Positions 1 to 5,927 of a stretch of 13,279 bases of DNA are shown here, piece after piece. Source of the stretch: F23-B02 sp045599385. Lineage in GTDB: Bacteria > Bacillota > Clostridia > Oscillospirales > Oscillospiraceae. The stretch covers positions 1-13,279 of the forward strand of contig JAZRVW010000054.1 in NCBI GenBank assembly GCA_045599385.1. The letters are read 5' to 3'. The translations under genes were made by a program, and so were the position numbers. Each line of letters starts with the position of its first letter. Position 1 is the stretch's first letter. The notes under the pieces were generated by a model. It did not search any database and was not told the origin of the DNA. It was given only the letters and a program-made list of their open reading frames with translations.

Positions 1-641
1 GTCTTGATGCCGTAGGGACGGGTGACGTCCGCCAAAAACTTCATCATGATATCGGGGCCGATGGCAACGACGCGGTCAAACTGCGACTTACCCTCCGCTA
101 TATTCGCCTCGATCTCCTGCTTGAGATACTGCGTGGTGAAGCCCTTCTCACCGTAGGTGCCGTCGTCCGTACACATGATGAGCTTATCGGAGGCAGCCTT
201 GAGCTCATCCTTCAAAATGACGATATCCGCGCTGCGGAAGCCGGCAATAAAGGTGACCTCTATGCCCTTTTCGTGCATCTCCTTGGCGATCGGATACGCT
301 ATCGCACAGCCGACACCGCCTCCGACGACGCAGACCTTCTTGAGTCCGTCCATCTCGGTCGCTTTGCCGAGGGGGCCTACGAAGTCGGTGATATAATCGC
401 CTTCCTCGACGGTGTGGAGCATTCTCGTCGTGCGTCCTGCCGCCTGCACCATAACGGTAACGGTACCCTTCTCGCGGTCATAGCCGGCGACTGAAACGGG
501 GGTACGCTCTCCCTGCTCATCCAGACGGAAAATGACGAACTGGCCCGCCTGCGCGTGCTTTGCGACCAGCGGTGCTTCGATCTCGAACAGGCAAATCGTC
601 TTTGCGTCGTTCAGAAATCTTTTTGTGACAACCTTAAACAT
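1..641 (-). CDS. nfnA: NfnA/SudB-type ferredoxin-NAD(P) reductase FAD/NAD-binding subunit, partial (3' end off left edge)
   Basis: A 213-residue open frame runs from the ATG at 641 to the window edge without a stop. It belongs to the FNR-like FAD/NAD-binding subunits (NfnA, sulfide dehydrogenase beta, PyrK relatives). Residues about 1-95 are the FAD-binding barrel, with GQFVIFRL (33-40), the flavin motif RTPVSVAG (46-53) and GPLG (89-92). The NAD(P) half has VGGGVGCA (106-113), TDDGTYGEKG (158-167) and AIGPDIMM (193-200). Relatives have about 280 residues, so the C-terminal cysteines that bind the [2Fe-2S] cluster should lie beyond the edge. The APLVAKHAQAGQFVIF and GERTPVSVAGYD stretches fit the glutamate-synthase-linked NfnA group better than PyrK. 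In known NfnAB complexes this subunit exchanges electrons with NADH and pairs with a GltD-like NfnB, which could be the next gene off the left edge (inference). An AGAGAGG site precedes the ATG. Confidence 0.88.
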   Translation of the reverse strand, partial: MFKVVTKRFLNDAKTICLFEIEAPLVAKHAQAGQFVIFRLDEQGERTPVSVAGYDREKGTVTVMVQAAGRTTRMLHTVEEGDYITDFVGPLGKATEMDGLKKVCVVGGGVGCAIAYPIAKEMHEKGIEVTFIAGFRSADIVILKDELKAASDKLIMCTDDGTYGEKGFTTQYLKQEIEANIAEGKSQFDRVVAIGPDIMMKFLADVTRPYGIK

Positions 642-684
642 TTTTCTACCTCTCTGAATTATTAGTTTTACGCTTTACACAACA

Positions 685-713
685 ATTTTAATTCAATAAA
701 AATAAAATGTCAA
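685..713 (-). promoter_or_regulatory. SigA-type promoter of the NfnA-like gene
   Basis: On the minus strand TTGACA (713-708), a 17-nt spacer and TAAAAT (690-685) form a near-consensus vegetative promoter. The predicted start is near 678, giving a leader of about 37 nt before the ATG at 641. The AT-rich gap 642-842 also carries the divergent galM promoter, and no riboswitch-like structure was seen in it. Confidence 0.7.
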
Positions 714-794
714 TACGCCTCGATGCTGCGTCCGAAAATTAACTATTCCAATTATTTATGCTCTGTATCAATAATATCTATCCGAAAAAGATGA

Positions 795-823
795 TTGTCA
801 AGCGCAAAGCAATGTTGTATAAT
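795..823 (+). promoter_or_regulatory. SigA-type promoter of galM with a very short leader
   Basis: TTGTCA (795-800), a 17-nt spacer and a perfect TATAAT (818-823) lie just upstream of galM. The expected start is near 830, exactly where the ribosome binding site GAGGTGATG (830-838) begins, so the leader would be only about 13 nt. Confidence 0.75.
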
Positions 824-842
824 TCTGCCGAGGTGATGACAT

Positions 843-1811
843 ATGTCAGTCAGCAAAAGTATATTCGGAGACTATGAGCTATACAGTCTGAAAAACAGCC
901 GCGGTACCGAAGCGGGCATCATTACGCTCGGAGCCGCTGTACAGAGGATCATCGTGCCGGACAGGAACGGTGTATCAGCCGACGTCGTGGTGGGCTACGA
1001 CACGGCAGAGGAATATCTTGCCGATACAGAGTTCGTCGGCGCGCTCGTCGGAAGATACGCAAACCGCATCGGCGGGGGAAAATTCAGCTTAGACGGAAAT
1101 GAATACAGCGTGACCGTTAATGAGAACGGCAACACGCTCCACGGCGGTGAGGGAGTGCATCACAAGCGCTTTGACGTCGTTTCCGTCGGTGAAAGCTCCG
1201 TTACCATGAGCCTTACCGATCCCGACGGTGCCGACGGTTTTCCCGGGAAGCTCGAGATCCTCGTCCGCTACACGCTTACGGATGACGATGAGCTCGTCAT
1301 TGAGTACAAGGCACAGTCGGATAAGGACACCGTTTTAAATCTCACGAACCACAGCTACTTCAATCTCGCCGGCAGCGGCACGGTTTTAGACCATGAGCTG
1401 AGCGTCAATGCCGACTGTATACTTGAGGTGGATGCGGGACTGATACCCACGGGGAGACTTCTTCCGGTGGACGGAACCGAATTTGACTTCAGACAAAGGC
1501 GCAGGATAAAAAACGGCTTTTACGATCACTGCTACGTTTTAAACGGAAGCGACTGCGCGGAGCTGTATGAGCCTCATAGCGGCAGAAAAATGACCGTTAC
1601 GACCGATATGCCGGGCGTGCAGGTTTATGCCGGTATGTCAATGCGTGAACGCAGCGGCAAAAACGGCGTAGTGAGCTTTAAAAACTCCGCAATATGCCTT
1701 GAAACACAGCAGTTCCCCGATGCGCCGAACAAGCCGGAGTTTCCGAGCTCCGTTCTGCGTGCCGGTGAGCTTTATTCAAGCACGACCGTCTATAAATTCA
1801 CAGCGGAATAG
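843..1811 (+). CDS. galM: aldose 1-epimerase (mutarotase) GalM
   Basis: The 322-residue protein is a galactose mutarotase of the usual, slightly short length. It interconverts alpha and beta anomers of galactose/glucose in the cytoplasm, feeding the Leloir pathway and other sugar kinases. Family signatures occur in order: GRYANRI (70-76), NTLHGG (97-102, substrate His100), NLTNHSYFNL (166-175, catalytic acid His170), YDHCYVL (227-233, sugar-binding Asp228) and ETQQFPDAPN (287-296, catalytic base Glu287). There is no signal peptide. The ATG at 843 has GAGGTGATG upstream; the ATG at 836 is out of frame. No other galactose gene lies in the window, so it appears monocistronic. Its last 14 bp overlap the 3' end of the convergent trmO, and no terminator is visible between the two. 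Confidence 0.95.
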   Translation: MSVSKSIFGDYELYSLKNSRGTEAGIITLGAAVQRIIVPDRNGVSADVVVGYDTAEEYLADTEFVGALVGRYANRIGGGKFSLDGNEYSVTVNENGNTLHGGEGVHHKRFDVVSVGESSVTMSLTDPDGADGFPGKLEILVRYTLTDDDELVIEYKAQSDKDTVLNLTNHSYFNLAGSGTVLDHELSVNADCILEVDAGLIPTGRLLPVDGTEFDFRQRRRIKNGFYDHCYVLNGSDCAELYEPHSGRKMTVTTDMPGVQVYAGMSMRERSGKNGVVSFKNSAICLETQQFPDAPNKPEFPSSVLRAGELYSSTTVYKFTAE

Positions 1812-2469
1812 ACTCAAACACGGTAAGTATTCCGTCCGACACTCTGAACTTAATGTCATAGCCGGCAAAGCTCATGCCGTATACTCTGTCCGGATCGTCG
1901 TGATACTGAGGTCTCGGGTCCTGCGACAGTACGGAAGAAAGCTCTGCCCTTTTATCCTGCGGAAAGCTCAGCCCGTCGGCAAATGTGACGCAAAGCCTCG
2001 GAAACTCAGTTGTATCCGTGAAGCCTCCTGCGGCATCGGGGCGCGAGTCGGCGTAGGGTATATAGGGCTTTATATCGAAAATAGGGGTGCCGTCCATAAG
2101 GTCGGCGCCCTTTACCTTCAGCACGGGCCCTTCATTTGTTATGTAAACTGCTTTGAGCTTCACGCAGGACAGCCCGACAGCATTCGGTCTGAAAGGCGAG
2201 CGCGTTGCAAAAACGCCCACATGGGTGTTTCCGCCAAGCCGCGGCGGACGCACGGTTGGCGACCATGTATCCCGCAGGTTTTCGGAAAACTGCCATATCA
2301 GCCAAATATGTGACCATTCCTCAAGACCGCGCACAGCATCCGGATTTCTGAATTCGGGTTCAAAAACGATTTCCGATTCAATTTCCTCCGCAATCCCGCT
2401 TTGGCGGGGAATACCGAATTTTGATTTGAATGGCGAGCGCACCCTTGCAATTATTTTCATTTCTGCCAT
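1798..2469 (-). CDS. trmO: tRNA (adenine(37)-N6)-methyltransferase TrmO (TsaA/YaeB family)
   Basis: The 223-residue protein is a TrmO-family methyltransferase. This family uses SAM to N6-methylate t6A37 of threonine tRNAs, giving m6t6A and tuning decoding. Hallmarks are IARVRSPFKSKFGIPRQ near the N-terminus, GLEEWSHIWLIWQF (about 48-61), RPPRLGGNTHVGVFATRSPF (about 74-93) followed by RPNAVGLS, the beta-barrel segment around GADLMDGTPIFDIKPYIPY, and the C-terminal DPRPQY motif (about 184-189), which in the E. coli enzyme contributes to activity. The length matches the family. The first ATG (2469) is preferred because GGTG lies 8 nt before it; an in-frame ATG sits three codons in. It is divergent from the ABC operon and overlaps galM tail to tail. 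Confidence 0.92.
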   Translation of the reverse strand: MAEMKIIARVRSPFKSKFGIPRQSGIAEEIESEIVFEPEFRNPDAVRGLEEWSHIWLIWQFSENLRDTWSPTVRPPRLGGNTHVGVFATRSPFRPNAVGLSCVKLKAVYITNEGPVLKVKGADLMDGTPIFDIKPYIPYADSRPDAAGGFTDTTEFPRLCVTFADGLSFPQDKRAELSSVLSQDPRPQYHDDPDRVYGMSFAGYDIKFRVSDGILTVFESIPL

Positions 2470-2505
2470 AGCTTTTTCACCGCTTATTGATTTTATTCCA
2501 TTAAT

Positions 2506-2534
2506 ATGTTACCCTAAAGTCAATAATAAGTCAA
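2506..2534 (-). promoter_or_regulatory. putative trmO promoter
   Basis: On the minus strand TTGACT (2534-2529), a 17-nt spacer and TAACAT (2511-2506) are placed to start trmO mRNA near 2499, about 30 nt before the ATG. The -35 hexamer matches consensus in five of six positions; the -10 is weaker. Confidence 0.45.
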
Positions 2535-2535
2535 T
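2518..2535. repeat. short direct repeat AGTCAAT, 11-bp period
   Basis: AGTCAAT occurs at 2518-2524 and again at 2529-2535, one helical turn apart. It lies between the divergent trmO and ABC-operon starts and overlaps the proposed trmO -35. Direct repeats with about 11-bp spacing are typical of OmpR/PhoB-type response-regulator sites, but two copies of seven bases in AT-rich DNA could be chance. No convincing promoter for the ABC operon was found in 2470-2555. Confidence 0.3.
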
Positions 2536-2555
2536 CGAGCAAGGAGGCCTTATAC

Positions 2556-3449
2556 TTGGAATATGTTCTTAAGACACATGAGCTTACAAAGAATTACGGA
2601 ATGAAAAAAGCCGTGGACGGTGTCAGCATCAGCATTAAGAAGGGCGACATCTACGGTTTCATTGGAAAGAACGGTGCCGGCAAAACAACGCTTATGCGCA
2701 TGGTGCTCGGCGCAGCAGTTCCAAGCAGCGGCACCCTTGAGCTTTTTGACGGTGAAAACCCCGACGCTGCCCGTCACCGCATAGGTTCTCTGCTTGAAAC
2801 TCCGAGTCTGTACAAAAACTGCTCAGCCTATGAAAACCTCAAGCGCTTTTCCCTGCTTACCGGCAACAGCGACAAGGATATTCGTGCAATTCTGCGCTTT
2901 GTTGAGCTTGGGGACACAGGCAAAAAGAAGGTCGGTCAGTTTTCACTCGGCATGAAGCAGCGCCTCGGTATTGCAATCGCCATGCTCGGCCACCCCGATT
3001 TTCTCATTCTTGACGAGCCCGTCAACGGTCTTGACCCCGAGGGCATAAGAGATATACGCGACCTCATTCTCCGCTTGAACAAGGAGCTAGGCATTACAAT
3101 TCTTGTGTCAAGTCATCTACTGGACGAGCTTGCAAAGGTTGTTACCATTTACGGAATTATCAACAACGGCGTACTTGTGGAGCAGATTTCCGCAGAGGAG
3201 CTTCAGCAGAAGTGCCGCCGCAGGCTTCTTGTAACGGTGGACGATACTGAAAAGGCCCTTGAAATAATCCGCGGGCAGCTTGGCGACATTGAGCTGAGCC
3301 TTGAGGAGAACACCATCGTCATTGATTCTCACCTTGAGGACAGCGCGGCAATCAACACCGCACTTGTTGAAAACGGAATAAGCGTTATCGAGCTTCAGCG
3401 GCAGACCGCAACCCTTGAAAGCTACTTCATGGAAAGGGTCGGTGGCTGA
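2556..3449 (+). CDS. ABC transporter ATP-binding protein, BcrA-like
   Basis: The 297-residue cytoplasmic ATPase should power the permease encoded just downstream. It has Walker A GKNGAGKTT (37-45), signature FSLGMKQR (129-136), Walker B LILDEP (150-155), D-loop GLD (158-160) and the switch histidine in SSH (185-187). The LLETPSLYKN stretch replaces the usual Q-loop glutamine, as in bacitracin/lantibiotic-type BcrA ATPases. The last 90 residues form the extra C-terminal domain of that group. The start is a TTG at 2556, because AAGGAGG lies at 2541-2547, 8 nt upstream; the ATG at 2563 is out of frame and the next in-frame ATG would cut into the first beta strand. It is the first gene of an operon with permease, RNase and RNase inhibitor. 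The substrate cannot be told; self-protection or peptide export are the usual roles of relatives. Confidence 0.9.
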   Translation: MEYVLKTHELTKNYGMKKAVDGVSISIKKGDIYGFIGKNGAGKTTLMRMVLGAAVPSSGTLELFDGENPDAARHRIGSLLETPSLYKNCSAYENLKRFSLLTGNSDKDIRAILRFVELGDTGKKKVGQFSLGMKQRLGIAIAMLGHPDFLILDEPVNGLDPEGIRDIRDLILRLNKELGITILVSSHLLDELAKVVTIYGIINNGVLVEQISAEELQQKCRRRLLVTVDDTEKALEIIRGQLGDIELSLEENTIVIDSHLEDSAAINTALVENGISVIELQRQTATLESYFMERVGG

Positions 3450-3450
3450 T

Positions 3451-4215
3451 ATGGGAAAGCTTATAAAATTTGAGCTCCGAAAGCTCCTGCTTCAGAAAAC
3501 CTTTTACATCTGCATACTGACCACATTTCTGATTAACATTTTCCAGACGCGCATTTCATGGGCAGCCAGAGAAATTACCGGCATGGGCAGCGCGGGCTTT
3601 TCAATGGAAAGCATGGTCAACGCAGGCAGCAGCTTCCTTTTCACAATCATAATTGCTGTTTTTGCCGCAATTTTCATCTGTGAGGATTACAACGGCGGTA
3701 CAATACGTGTCATCATAACGCGAGGCTACACCCGCACTCAGATTTATCTTGCCAAGCTCATTGTGCTGTGCATTGCCTTTGCGGTCATGCTGCTTCTCTG
3801 CTGGCTTTCCGCTGCCATCGCCGCTTCGGTTGTGTCAGGCGGCAGCAGCGATGCGCTGAATCTCAGTTTTATTGAATCGCTTCTGTCACAGCTTCTTATT
3901 ACACTTGCCTATGCCTGTCTGTTCAATGCGGTCTGCTCAGCAATTCAGAAAAACGGTGCCGCAATTGCACTTTGCATTGTGCTTCCCCTTGCCGTAACCA
4001 TTCTGCTTACTTCTTTTGAAAGCTCTGTTTCCGGCGGTGCTGATGCTTCGGACAGAATTGAACTCACGAAATACTGGCTGGACAGAATGCTCTCCAACGT
4101 AAGCTCTGTAAAGCCCACCGCCGAAAGCTTCAGAATTGCGCTTGCGGCATCACCGATTTACATTGCCGCCACAACCGCATTGGGCTGGCTTGCAATTGTG
4201 AAACGCGAATACTGA
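3451..4215 (+). CDS. ABC-2 type transporter permease
   Basis: The 254-residue membrane protein has a basic N-terminus (MGKLIKFELRKLLLQK) and about six hydrophobic segments near residues 17-33, 60-76, 100-125, 140-160, 168-185 and 233-250. The IFICEDYNGGTIRVIITRGYTR loop between segments 2 and 3 is characteristic of BcrB/NatB-like ABC-2 permeases, where it contacts the ATPase. Segments 5 and 6 are separated by an acidic extracellular loop. The frame could open at a TTG at 3415 inside the ATPase gene. The ATG at 3451, one base after the ATPase stop and behind GGTGG at 3441-3445, is the better start and suggests translational coupling. It should pair with the preceding ATPase as a half-transporter dimer. 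Confidence 0.88.
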   Translation: MGKLIKFELRKLLLQKTFYICILTTFLINIFQTRISWAAREITGMGSAGFSMESMVNAGSSFLFTIIIAVFAAIFICEDYNGGTIRVIITRGYTRTQIYLAKLIVLCIAFAVMLLLCWLSAAIAASVVSGGSSDALNLSFIESLLSQLLITLAYACLFNAVCSAIQKNGAAIALCIVLPLAVTILLTSFESSVSGGADASDRIELTKYWLDRMLSNVSSVKPTAESFRIALAASPIYIAATTALGWLAIVKREY

Positions 4216-4232
4216 TTTATCGAGGAAAAATA

Positions 4233-4736
4233 ATGAAAAAACTGCTATCTCTGATTCTCGCCCTGCTGGCGCTGTTTTCTCTTGTGGCCTGCGCCGCACA
4301 GTTCGACGACAACGGCAACGAAGATGATCCCGTTCAGACTCTTCCTGTTGTAACCGAGCCTGTTGAAACCGAGCCCGCAAAGCTTGACGAGCACGGCGTC
4401 TATACAACCAAGGAAGACGTTGCACTCTTTATCCACACCTACGGTCATCTGCCTGACAACTTCATCACCAAGAAGCAGGCGCAGTCGCTTGGCTGGCCAG
4501 GCGGCAGCCTTGAACCCTATGCCCCCGGCAAGTGCATCGGCGGCAGCTACTTCGGTAATTACGAGGGTATTCTTCCCGAAGCACCCGGCAGGAGCTACAC
4601 CGAATGCGACATTGACACGCTCGGCGCGGACAACCGCGGCTCAAAGCGCATTGTATTCTCAAACGACGGACTCATCTACTACACCGAAGACCATTACAAA
4701 ACCTTTGAACTTCTCTACGGGGAGGAAACGCCATGA
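4233..4736 (+). CDS. lipoprotein-anchored barnase-type guanyl-preferring ribonuclease
   Basis: The 167-residue precursor has a lipoprotein signal (MKKLLSLILALLALFSLVAC, lipid-modified Cys20) and an acidic Thr/Pro/Glu-rich linker (about 24-54). A microbial RNase domain follows that aligns with barnase from about residue 56 to 162. Positions equivalent to barnase catalytic residues are all present: Lys80 (K27), Glu124 (E73, general base), Arg135 (R83), Arg139 (R87) and His154 (H102, general acid). Landmarks are HTYGHLPDNFITKKQAQSLGW, APGKCIGGSYFGNYEGILP and DHYKTF. Known homologues cleave single-stranded RNA after G. Barnase itself is secreted free; this one should be tethered outside the membrane. 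The ATG has GAGG 7 nt upstream and lies 17 nt after the permease. The barstar-like gene overlaps its stop. It could serve nutrient RNA scavenging, defence or competition (inference). Confidence 0.93.
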   Translation: MKKLLSLILALLALFSLVACAAQFDDNGNEDDPVQTLPVVTEPVETEPAKLDEHGVYTTKEDVALFIHTYGHLPDNFITKKQAQSLGWPGGSLEPYAPGKCIGGSYFGNYEGILPEAPGRSYTECDIDTLGADNRGSKRIVFSNDGLIYYTEDHYKTFELLYGEETP

Positions 4737-5002
4737 AAAACATCATCATTAACGGCTCCGAGATTATCGGCATTGCAGATATCCACGAGCTTCTCGCAGA
4801 AGCTCTGGATTTTCCAGAATACTACGGCATGAATCTTGACGCGCTCCATGACTGTCTCGGAGATATTTCCGAGGAAACAAGCATAACAATCACAGAAAGC
4901 GAAATTCTCACCAACCGCCTCGGCGTAAGCTTTGAAAAGCTCATGCGGGTTCTGAATGACACCGCACTTGAAAACGACAATCTCTATATAATAGAGGTGT
5001 GA
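4733..5002 (+). CDS. barstar-family ribonuclease inhibitor
   Basis: The 89-residue protein is the size of barstar and aligns over its full length: MKNIIINGSEI, the helix LLAEALDFPEYYGMNLDAL (about 20-38), and a C-terminal strand NLYIIEV. The contact loop is kept, with Tyr30 and Tyr31, and Asp36 and Asp40 matching barstar D35 and D39; Asp39 of barstar plugs the barnase active site. Barstar Trp38 is His39 here. There is no signal peptide, so it should stay in the cytoplasm and neutralise RNase that folds before export. The start ATG shares ATGA with the RNase stop, a 4-bp overlap, and has its own GGGGAGG (4719-4725). This fits coupled expression of toxin and antidote. Confidence 0.92.
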   Translation: MKNIIINGSEIIGIADIHELLAEALDFPEYYGMNLDALHDCLGDISEETSITITESEILTNRLGVSFEKLMRVLNDTALENDNLYIIEV

Positions 5003-5004
5003 AC

Positions 5005-5037
5005 AAAAAATCCCGACTCACAGAGTCGGGATTTTTT
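5005..5037. terminator. bidirectional rho-independent terminator
   Basis: A perfect inverted repeat (TCCCGACTC at 5011-5019, loop ACA, GAGTCGGGA at 5023-5031) is flanked by A6 on the left and T7 on the right. This extends the stem to about 15 bp. It terminates the barstar transcript on the plus strand, and its A-tract gives a U-tract for the minus-strand gene ending at 5045, so one hairpin serves both convergent units. Confidence 0.92.
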
Positions 5038-5044
5038 TATGTAA

Positions 5045-5788
5045 TCACATATAGAACTTGGGCTTTTTCTTCTTAAGTCCGCCCATTGCAAATGCAGCAC
5101 CCTTTGCCATGATTTCCTGGTACTTGGGCAGATGGCGGGAGGAGGTGGAGCACATGTCAATGCAACGCATGCAGCTGATGCAGGACTGCTTCTTGACCTT
5201 CATCTTGACGTCGCTGATGGCCTTCATGGGACAGTTGTTGAAGCAGATACCGCAGCCGATACATTCCTTAGCGGGCTTGGGGTACAGAGGCAGCTTTGCG
5301 GGCTTCTTGTCCTTGTATGCGGGATCGCCGGGCATCTGGACGTCCTTCATCTCTGGCTGGGCAATGACCTTGCCAACGAAGTCAAGAAGCTGCTTGCGCT
5401 CATCTTCGTCGGGACGGAACTTGCCGACCTCGGGATTGAAGGCATGGGGAGTAATCATTTCTGCACCGCCGACTACGCGGAAGCCTTTTCTCTTAACAAG
5501 GTCGCTCATCTCCAGCAGAGCATCGTCAACAGCGCGGTTGCCGTAGCAGGCAACGAGGATTGCGGGAGTATTGCTGCACTTGATGTGGCTCAGGCGCTCA
5601 TGCACGGGAATTGGAATACGTCCTGCGTAAACGGGAACAAAGAAAATCGCCAGATCGTCCTCGGACATGTTCATTTCAAGGCAACGAACGGTGATATCGA
5701 TTTCGTCAGCTTCAAGAGCCTTTGCAAGCTCAACTGCCGCAAATCTGGTGCCGCCGGTGGGACTGAAGTAGAATACATACTTTTTCAT
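5045..5788 (-). CDS. EFR1-type flavodoxin-ferredoxin fusion protein
   Basis: The 247-residue protein joins a flavodoxin-like domain to a two-cluster ferredoxin, the EFR1 architecture common in Clostridia. The FMN phosphate loop FSPTGGT lies at 8-14, with YAGRIPIP (54-61) and ACYGNRAVDDAL (80-91) as further flavodoxin-like elements. Two CX2CX2CX3C motifs, C176/C179/C182/C186 and C203/C206/C209/C213, should bind two [4Fe-4S] clusters. The first ends in the usual CP; the second is CS. The C-terminus is very basic (GGLKKKKPKFYM). It has no signal peptide or membrane segment and is probably a soluble electron carrier or reductase whose partner is unknown. The ATG at 5788 has AAGGAAG upstream. It stands alone, with its own promoter and the shared terminator at 5005-5037. 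Confidence 0.88.
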   Translation of the reverse strand: MKKYVFYFSPTGGTRFAAVELAKALEADEIDITVRCLEMNMSEDDLAIFFVPVYAGRIPIPVHERLSHIKCSNTPAILVACYGNRAVDDALLEMSDLVKRKGFRVVGGAEMITPHAFNPEVGKFRPDEDERKQLLDFVGKVIAQPEMKDVQMPGDPAYKDKKPAKLPLYPKPAKECIGCGICFNNCPMKAISDVKMKVKKQSCISCMRCIDMCSTSSRHLPKYQEIMAKGAAFAMGGLKKKKPKFYM

Positions 5789-5831
5789 ATGACAAACTTC
5801 CTTTTCTGATTATCAATTTTGTTGATATAGT

Positions 5832-5861
5832 ATTTTATCATACATACCGTCATAAGTTCAA
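5832..5861 (-). promoter_or_regulatory. putative promoter of the EFR1-type gene
   Basis: On the minus strand TTGAAC (5861-5856), an 18-nt spacer and TAAAAT (5837-5832) lie about 45 nt upstream of the start codon at 5788. The match to the vegetative consensus is moderate. Confidence 0.5.
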
Positions 5862-5893
5862 GTAAAACCGCAAAAGTTTCTAAAAAGCAGAAA

Positions 5894-5919
5894 CAAGCCC
5901 CGACTTTCGTCGGGGCTTG
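5894..5919 (-). terminator. terminator of the YD-repeat lipoprotein gene
   Basis: An 11-bp perfect stem (CAAGCCCCGAC / GTCGGGGCTTG) encloses, on the minus strand, a GAAA tetraloop. It is followed by the T-rich TTTCTGCTTTTT. It lies directly after the stop of the minus-strand lipoprotein gene. The U-tract is interrupted, so efficiency may be moderate. Confidence 0.75.
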
Positions 5920-5927
5920 AAGCTTAT

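Noticed and set aside
642..842. Possible riboswitch or small gene in the gap between the NfnA-like gene and galM
   Set aside because: Both leaders are too short (about 37 and 13 nt), and no frame or stable structure stands out.
1699..2313. Plus-strand frame of 204 codons crossing the galM end and trmO
   Set aside because: It overlaps two well-supported genes, is rich in Arg/Ser/Cys, and has no ribosome binding site.
3415..3450. Upstream TTG start for the ABC permease
   Set aside because: It would add 12 residues inside the ATPase gene; the ATG at 3451 has a ribosome binding site and fits the usual N-terminus of the family.
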